Of a stretch of DNA of 64,000 nucleotides, positions 59,620-64,000 are shown in pieces. The notes under the pieces were generated by a model that was not told where the DNA came from, did no database searches, and saw nothing but the letters and a program-made list of their open reading frames with translations. This stretch comes from JADKAV01 sp963733395 (lineage in GTDB: Bacteria; Actinomycetota; Actinomycetes; S36-B12; UBA10799): the NCBI GenBank assembly GCA_963733395.1, contig CAVTCZ010000019.1, positions 496,001-560,000 of the forward strand, in the 5' to 3' direction. Every line of letters starts with the position of its first letter. Position 1 is the stretch's first letter. Both the position numbers and the translations under genes were made by a program.

Positions 59620-61005
59620 CTACGAGTCGGACGAGGAGGCCTGGTCGACGTTGCGGCGGGTCCGCTGCCGCGTTCGCTGACGCCGGGGCTTGCCGGCGCC
59701 GTTCTTGGACTCGGACTTCGGCTTGTCGCCGGTGTCCCCGGAGCGGGGGCGGCGGTCGCGGTCCCGTGGCGGTCGCGACTCCCGGGGGGGAGCAGCGGCG
59801 GCTGGCTTCAGCCGCGCGGCCGCATCCCGCGGGATGCCCAGGCCGGTGAACACGTGGTCGGACGTGGAGTAGGTCTCCAGCGGGTCGGCGAAGGGCAGGC
59901 CCAGGGCCTTGTCGATCATCTTCCAGCGGTGGATGTCGTCCCAGTCGACCAACGTCACGGCGACGCCGTCCAAGCCGGCGCGACCGGTGCGGCCGATCCG
60001 GTGCAGGTACATCTTCTCGTCGTCGGGGCACGTGTAGTTGATGACGTGGGTGACGTTGTCGACGTCGATGCCACGGGCAGCCACATCCGTGGCGACCAGC
60101 ACATCGATGTCCCCGTCACGGAACTGCTGCAACGCCTTCTCGCGGGCGCCCTGGCCCAAGTCGCCGTGTACCGTGCCGGCCTTGAAACCGCGCTCGATCA
60201 GGTCGTCGCTGAGCTTCTGGGCGGCGCGCTTGGTCTTGCAGAAGATCATGGTGCGGCCGCGGCCGTCGGCGCGCAGGATGCGTCCGATGAGCTCGGGCTT
60301 GTCCATCGAGTGGGCGCGCCACACATGCTGTTCGATGGCCTCGACGGTGGCCATGTCGTCGCCCGGGTCGGTTGCGCGGATGTGCGTCGGCTGGGTCATG
60401 TAGCGACGGGCGAGGTTGAGGATCTGGCCGGGCATGGTTGCGGAGAACAGCATGGTCTGCCGCACGTCGGGCACCATGGAGACGAGCTTCTCGACGTCGG
60501 GCAGGAAGCCCATGTCGAGCATCTCGTCGGCCTCATCGAGGACCAGGGACTTGATCTTCGAAAGGTTGAGGATCTTCTGGCGCTGCAGGTCGATCAGGCG
60601 CCCCGGGGTGCCGACGACGACGTCGACGCCGCGCTTGAGCGCATCGATCTGTGGCTCGTAGGCCTTGCCGCCGTAGATGGCCAACACCCGTGCGCCGGCC
60701 AGTTTGCCGGCCTCCTGGATGTCCTCGGCCACCTGCAGGCACAGTTCCCGGGTCGGGACGATGACCAGTGCTTGCGGGGCGGTGTGACCGGGCTCGAGCC
60801 TCTCGAGCAACGGAATCCCGAAGGCGAGGGTCTTGCCCGTGCCGGTCTTCGCCTGGCCGATCACATCGTGGCCGTCCAGAGCCAGCGGCATGCTGAGTTG
60901 TTGGATGCGGAAGGGGTGTGTGATCCCCTTCTCGGCGAGGGAGGCGACGGTCTCCGGCCGCACTCCGAGGTCTTCAAAACTTGGATCGTTCAGGGTGTTC
61001 TCCAC
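59620..61005 (-). CDS. rhlE: DEAD-box RNA helicase (RhlE-like)
   Basis: About 461 residues. It has FEDLGVRPETVASLAEKGIT (Q motif), IGQAKTGTGKTLAFGIPLL, VIVPTRELCLQVAEDIQ, VVGTPGRLIDLQ, VLDEADEMLDMGFLPDV, LFSATMPGQI, then RecA2 ATDVAARGIDVDNVTHV and YLHRIGRTGRAG. A basic Arg/Lys/Pro-rich tail follows, as in RhlE. It unwinds short RNA duplexes, probably ribosome or mRNA related. GTG 61005 gives MENTLNDPSFEDLG; an ATG at 61029 is possible. In mycobacteria rhlE sits near parA, as here. Confidence 0.92.
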   Translation of the reverse strand: MENTLNDPSFEDLGVRPETVASLAEKGITHPFRIQQLSMPLALDGHDVIGQAKTGTGKTLAFGIPLLERLEPGHTAPQALVIVPTRELCLQVAEDIQEAGKLAGARVLAIYGGKAYEPQIDALKRGVDVVVGTPGRLIDLQRQKILNLSKIKSLVLDEADEMLDMGFLPDVEKLVSMVPDVRQTMLFSATMPGQILNLARRYMTQPTHIRATDPGDDMATVEAIEQHVWRAHSMDKPELIGRILRADGRGRTMIFCKTKRAAQKLSDDLIERGFKAGTVHGDLGQGAREKALQQFRDGDIDVLVATDVAARGIDVDNVTHVINYTCPDDEKMYLHRIGRTGRAGLDGVAVTLVDWDDIHRWKMIDKALGLPFADPLETYSTSDHVFTGLGIPRDAAARLKPAAAAPPRESRPPRDRDRRPRSGDTGDKPKSESKNGAGKPRRQRTRQRTRRNVDQASSSDS

Positions 61006-61064
61006 TAATAGTCCCGACCATTGTCCCATGGGCAGGGTTTCGGTCAACGACCGGACGCGGGCAG

Positions 61065-61070
61065 TAGCGT
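61065..61070 (+). promoter_or_regulatory. -10 element of leaderless ferritin-like gene
   Basis: TAGCGT seven bases before the GTG at 61078. Confidence 0.6.
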
Positions 61071-61077
61071 GGGATCC

Positions 61078-61725
61078 GTGGACAGTGCGCATCAGGAAGC
61101 GACCATCGACCTGCTCGGGGTGCTCGCCTACGGGGAGCTGCAGGCCTTCGAGCGGCTCTCCCAGGACGCCCTGCTGTCGCCGGACCTGGCGGGCCGCGAG
61201 GCCGTGACGCAGATGGCGATCGGGGAGTACGGGCACTACAAGATCCTGGCCGAGGGTTTGCGGGCGCGCGGTGCCGATCCCATGGCCGCGATGCGTCCGT
61301 TCGTTGATCCGATCGAGAACTTCCACAAGTCCACGGCCCCTGCGGACTACCCGGAGGCGCTGGTGAAGATCTACGTGGGGGATGGGATCGCCGCGGACTT
61401 CTACCGCGAGGTGGGGCAGTTCGTGGACGAGGACTCGCGGGTGCTGGTCGACGAGGTCTGTGCGGACCTCGGGCACTCGGTCTTCGTGGTGCCGACCGTA
61501 CGCAGGATGATCTCGGAGGACAAGACGCTGGCCAGCCGGCTGTCCTTGTGGGGCCGTCGACTCGTGGGGGAGGCGCTGTCGCAGTCGCAGCGGGTAGCCG
61601 CCGAGCGGGAGGCGATGGGGGAGCTGTTGGTCGGCAGTACCGATCTTGCGGAGTTGGGGCGGATGTTCGCCCGGCTGACCGATGCCCATGCCGCCCGGAT
61701 GCGGGAGCTGGGGCTCAACGCCTGA
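61078..61725 (+). CDS. Ferritin-like fold-containing protein
   Basis: Protein of 215 residues. LLGVLAYGELQAFERLSQDA, MAIGEYGHYKILAEGLRARG and VGDGIAADFYREVGQFVDED carry spaced Glu and His residues of a ferritin-like helical bundle (E..E..H pattern). This is the actinobacterial family next to rhlE (Rv3210c-like), distantly similar to tRNA-hydroxylase MiaE. Function not known. The leaderless -10 fixes the GTG start. It converges with DUF3107. Confidence 0.82.
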   Translation: MDSAHQEATIDLLGVLAYGELQAFERLSQDALLSPDLAGREAVTQMAIGEYGHYKILAEGLRARGADPMAAMRPFVDPIENFHKSTAPADYPEALVKIYVGDGIAADFYREVGQFVDEDSRVLVDEVCADLGHSVFVVPTVRRMISEDKTLASRLSLWGRRLVGEALSQSQRVAAEREAMGELLVGSTDLAELGRMFARLTDAHAARMRELGLNA

Positions 61726-61736
61726 GCGGCGTTGTG

Positions 61737-61991
61737 CTACTCGGTGGCGCCGAAGCCCACCCGGCGGGCCTCGGGCGGGCCGATCTCCACGTAGCTGCAG
61801 GTGGCGGCGGGAATGAGGACCTGGCGGCCGCGGACGTCGGTCAGTTCGATGACACCGCCACTGCTGACCGCCTGCTCCACGAGAGCGCGGACCTCCTCGG
61901 CGGTCAGTGTCACCTCGACGGTGATCTCCCGCGGGGAGTACTGCACGCCGATCTTGACCTCAATGGGGTGCTTCGCTGCTGCTTTTGCCAC
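61737..61991 (-). CDS. DUF3107 small actinobacterial protein
   Basis: Protein of 84 residues: VEVKIGVQYSPREITVEVTL-type start, then AEEVRALVEQAVSSGGVIEL and DVRGRQVLIPAATCSYVEIG. This matches DUF3107, a family of mostly actinobacterial proteins next to tetR near rhlE. Function unknown. GTG 61991 is seven bases after TAGGCT. Cytoplasmic. Confidence 0.92.
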   Translation of the reverse strand: MAKAAAKHPIEVKIGVQYSPREITVEVTLTAEEVRALVEQAVSSGGVIELTDVRGRQVLIPAATCSYVEIGPPEARRVGFGATE

Positions 61992-61998
61992 GGGTGAC

Positions 61999-62004
61999 AG
62001 CCTA
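61999..62004 (-). promoter_or_regulatory. -10 element of leaderless DUF3107 gene
   Basis: TAGGCT on the minus strand, seven bases before the GTG at 61991. Confidence 0.55.
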
Positions 62005-62090
62005 CGTCAGGTCCGTGATCGCGTCCCGGGCATGCTCGGGGTGTTCGCGCTGGGCTGACGACAGGGCTGGGGCTGCAGAACGTGCGCCCA

Positions 62091-62214
62091 CCGATTGTCG
62101 CGAAGTTGTCGCGCCGATCACCCGCTTCGTCACGAAGTTGGGCGGTTCGCCCGCGGCTCACCCCGCACCTTCGTGACAACCGAGATTCGGCAGCCGCAAC
62201 AACGTGACAATCGG
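62091..62214. repeat. Set of inverted repeats between DUF3107 and tetR
   Basis: CCGATTGTC (62091) pairs with GACAATCGG (62206), and inside that GTCACGAAG (62129) pairs with CTTCGTGAC (62169). The element CTTCGTCACGAAG at 62125 is itself palindromic. The interval is without a credible gene. It is the fifth large palindromic spacer in the window. Confidence 0.65.
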
Positions 62215-62233
62215 ACGGGTCCAGGTCTGGGTC

Positions 62234-62851
62234 TCAGTGGGTCTTCGGGAATCCGGAGACTCCGCGCCAGGCGAGAACGGACATGATGTGCGAGGCCTGG
62301 TCGCGGGGAATGCGCCCCTGCTCGCGCAACCAGTACCGGGCGGCGGTCTGTGCGAGCCCGGTCAGGCCGGTGGCCACCAGCATCGCCTGGTCGGGTGGAA
62401 GGCCGGTGTCCGCCGAGATGACGTGACTCACGGCGGTGGCGCAGCGGAAGTCGGTGCCCTCCACGATGGCGCCCACTGCGGGTTCATTGGTCAGGTCGCT
62501 CTCGAAGATGAGACGGAATGCTGCCGACTTGTCATCGACGAATGCGAAGTAGGCGTCGATGGCGGCCCGCACCCGCATGTGGTTGTCCTCGGTGCCGTCC
62601 AGGGCCAACTGCACGCGGTCCACGAGGTCCTGGCTGGACTGCTCCAGCAGGGCCAGATAGAGGTCGAGTTTGCTGGGGAAGTGCTGGTACAGCACCGGCT
62701 TGCTCACCCCGGCCTTGTCGGCGATCTCGTCCATGGCGGCCGCGTGGTAGCCGCGGTTGACGAAGACCTCCTGGGCTGACGCCAGGAGTTGCTCACGACG
62801 TGCCTTGCGGGGCAGTCGTACCCCGCGGCGGGCAGGCTCAACAACGGACAT
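62234..62851 (-). CDS. TetR-family transcriptional regulator
   Basis: Protein of 205 residues. The DNA-binding domain is RREQLLASAQEVFVNRGYHA, AAMDEIADKAGVSKPVLYQH and FPSKLDLYLALLEQ. The C-terminal ligand domain is helical. In mycobacteria the homologue (Rv3208) lies beside DUF3107. The likely target is itself or the divergent hydrolase at 62939; the ligand is unknown. TAACAT lies eight bases before the ATG, a slightly longer spacing than in the other leaderless genes. Confidence 0.9.
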   Translation of the reverse strand: MSVVEPARRGVRLPRKARREQLLASAQEVFVNRGYHAAAMDEIADKAGVSKPVLYQHFPSKLDLYLALLEQSSQDLVDRVQLALDGTEDNHMRVRAAIDAYFAFVDDKSAAFRLIFESDLTNEPAVGAIVEGTDFRCATAVSHVISADTGLPPDQAMLVATGLTGLAQTAARYWLREQGRIPRDQASHIMSVLAWRGVSGFPKTH

Positions 62852-62926
62852 GGATACCTATGTTACTCGCCAGTAGGGTTGGGGTCGCGCGCAGTCGGTC
62901 GCGCGCCCCTCACTGTACCCCCGCGC

Positions 62927-62932
62927 TACCGT
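62927..62932 (+). promoter_or_regulatory. -10 element of leaderless alpha/beta hydrolase gene
   Basis: TACCGT six bases before the GTG at 62939. Confidence 0.6.
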
Positions 62933-62938
62933 GATCCG

Positions 62939-63820
62939 GTGACAGTTCGCGAACGCGTCCCGGGTGCCGAGATCGAGGTTGCAGGCTCGGCGGTGTATCT
63001 GCGCGAGACCGGACAGGGCGCGCCTGCGCTGTTCGTCCACGGCCTCGGCGGCAACTCATCCAACTGGACCGACCTGATGTGGTCGCTGTCCGACCGCCTC
63101 CACTGCGTGGCCCCGGATCTGCCCGGTTTCGGCCGCAGCGGACCGGCCATGTCAGGCGACTACAGTCCGCAGGCGCAGGCGGAGGTGCTCGCCGGGCTCA
63201 TCCGGGAGCGGTTCGCCGAGCCCGTGCACCTGTTCGGCAACTCCATGGGCGGGGCGATCAGCGTGCAACTGGCGGCGCGGCACACCGACCTGATCCGCTC
63301 GGTCACGCTCATCTCGCCGGCTCTGCCTGATCTCATCCCGATGCGCACGAGCGTCCAACTGCCGATCATCGCCCTGCCCGGGGTGGGCGAGCGGCTCGCG
63401 ACCCGGATCGCAAAGCTGCCGGTCGAGCAACGGGTGCAGGCCACCTTGAACCTGGTCTACGCCGACCCTTCGTGCGTGCCGCCGCAGCGGGTGGCGGAGG
63501 CGCAGGAGGACGCGCGGATGCTCGCGGAGAAGCCATGGGTCGGTGCCGCCTTCCAGTCCGCCCTGCGGGGCATCCTGGCCACCTACTTCGACCGCGGGCC
63601 GGAAGCCCCGTGGCGTTTGGCCGAGCGGATCAAGGTCCCGGTGCTGCTCATCTACGGGCAGCAGGACAAGTTGGTCAACCAGCGGGCGGCGCGCCGGGCG
63701 TCCCGGCACTTCCTGCACTCGCGGATCATGGTCATTCCGCACTCGGGGCACGTCTCGCAGATGGAGCACCCCGAACTCGTCGAGCGGGCGTGGCACACGT
63801 TGGTGGAGCCGTTCGCCTAG
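62939..63820 (+). CDS. Alpha/beta hydrolase fold protein
   Basis: Protein of 293 residues. PALFVHGLGGNSSNWTDLMW has the oxyanion HG motif, VHLFGNSMGGAISVQLAARH the Ser nucleophile in GNSMGG, VLLIYGQQDKLVNQ the Asp, and VIPHSGHVSQMEHP the His. It probably hydrolyses an ester or an epoxide; the substrate cannot be read. It is divergent to tetR, which may control it. GTG 62939 is fixed by the leaderless promoter; the in-frame ATG at 62789 lies inside the tetR start region. It converges with the last gene. Confidence 0.9.
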   Translation: MTVRERVPGAEIEVAGSAVYLRETGQGAPALFVHGLGGNSSNWTDLMWSLSDRLHCVAPDLPGFGRSGPAMSGDYSPQAQAEVLAGLIRERFAEPVHLFGNSMGGAISVQLAARHTDLIRSVTLISPALPDLIPMRTSVQLPIIALPGVGERLATRIAKLPVEQRVQATLNLVYADPSCVPPQRVAEAQEDARMLAEKPWVGAAFQSALRGILATYFDRGPEAPWRLAERIKVPVLLIYGQQDKLVNQRAARRASRHFLHSRIMVIPHSGHVSQMEHPELVERAWHTLVEPFA

Positions 63821-64000
63821 CCCAGGAACTGGTAGCCGGTGGCCAGCATGCCCAGGTACATGAACGGCACGGCGATGATGCCGCCGACGGTGGCCACCCC
63901 CGGTCGCCGGCGGGCACCGCGGACCAGTTCGTAGGACGCGATGCAAAGGGCGAGCTCGGGAAGCAGCACATAGACCGCGATGCCCAGCACCTGGGCGGCC
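63817..64000 (-). CDS. C-terminal part of a membrane protein, cut by the window end
   Basis: Sixty residues remain to the stop at 63817: AAQVLGIAVYVLLPELALCI, then SYELVRGARRRPGVATVGGI and AVPFMYLGMLATGYQFLG. Two hydrophobic segments flank a short basic loop. The start lies outside the window, so no family is proposed. It overlaps the hydrolase stop by a few bases. Confidence 0.6.
   Translation of the reverse strand, partial: AAQVLGIAVYVLLPELALCIASYELVRGARRRPGVATVGGIIAVPFMYLGMLATGYQFLG

Noticed and set aside
1..64000. tRNA or rRNA genes, insertion sequences and prophage genes
   Set aside because: I looked for cloverleaf-like stems with GGTTCRA loops, transposase motifs and integrase or phage structural motifs and found none.

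Overview
This is a GC-rich window packed with short-spaced genes on both strands, and it comes from an actinobacterium (class Actinomycetia). The support is a set of actinobacterial marker families (DUF3117, DUF3107, DUF4245, a DUF6542-like protein, an MshB-type mycothiol deacetylase, FdxA-type ferredoxin next to dapC, TatB/Mrp/MgtE-N neighbours) and gene orders that resemble several Mycobacterium loci (dapD-dapE-LOG-folP2-DivIVA-DUF3117; O-methyltransferase-htrA-tatB-mrp-DUF1003-mgtE; parA-rhlE-ferritin-like-DUF3107-tetR). I cannot place it below class. No mobile element, tRNA, rRNA or CRISPR array was seen.

Layout. 0-1.4 kb: two paralogous secreted transglycosylase-like wall enzymes with Crp/GlxR-like palindromes. 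1.6-9.8 kb: fumarase, a NodB deacetylase/DUF4245/xseA/xseB operon, ispH, rmuC, ychF. 9.9-17 kb: an accessory stretch with a cupin, a RelE/Phd toxin-antitoxin pair, transporters, a hydrolase fragment, an amidohydrolase, an AraC/VOC pair, an HNH (DUF222) protein and a small helical-repeat protein. 17-21.4 kb: 1-Cys peroxiredoxin, DEAD-box helicase, glycerophosphodiesterase. 21.6-27.4 kb: an oligopeptide ABC transporter operon whose five genes are broken by many single-base indels. 27.6-34.6 kb: a prolyl-oligopeptidase-type peptidase, mycothiol deacetylase, an unusual FtsH-like protease, flavin reductase, ferredoxin and dapC. 35-44 kb: citrate synthase, hemerythrin-like protein, dapD, dapE, a GH25 lysozyme, LOG protein, folP, DivIVA-like, SRPBCC, DUF3117, leucyl aminopeptidase. 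44-56 kb: O-methyltransferase, HtrA, TatB, Mrp, DUF1003, MgtE-N/CBS, lipoprotein, EamA, CoA-ester lyase, a secreted glycoside hydrolase, acyl-CoA dehydrogenase. 56-64 kb: MarC, a hydrolase-HATPase fusion, ParA, RhlE-like helicase, ferritin-like, DUF3107, TetR, an alpha/beta hydrolase and a membrane-protein end.

Two themes cut across the window. First, at least 25 genes have a TANNNT -10 hexamer ending 6-7 nt before the start codon, which is the signature of leaderless transcription. Three transcripts appear to begin with a short reading frame whose stop overlaps the real start (ATGA/GTGA) and which carries the Shine-Dalgarno sequence for the main gene. Second, all four long convergent intergenic regions carry large palindromic elements, and two of these regions, 58 kb apart, carry the same repeat family.

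Single-base indels break several otherwise well-preserved genes (HNH protein, helix-repeat protein, helicase stop, peptidase, dapE, DivIVA-like, HtrA, EamA, glycoside hydrolase) and are dense only in the ABC transporter operon. The most economical reading is uneven consensus quality, but real decay of the transporter operon is not excluded.
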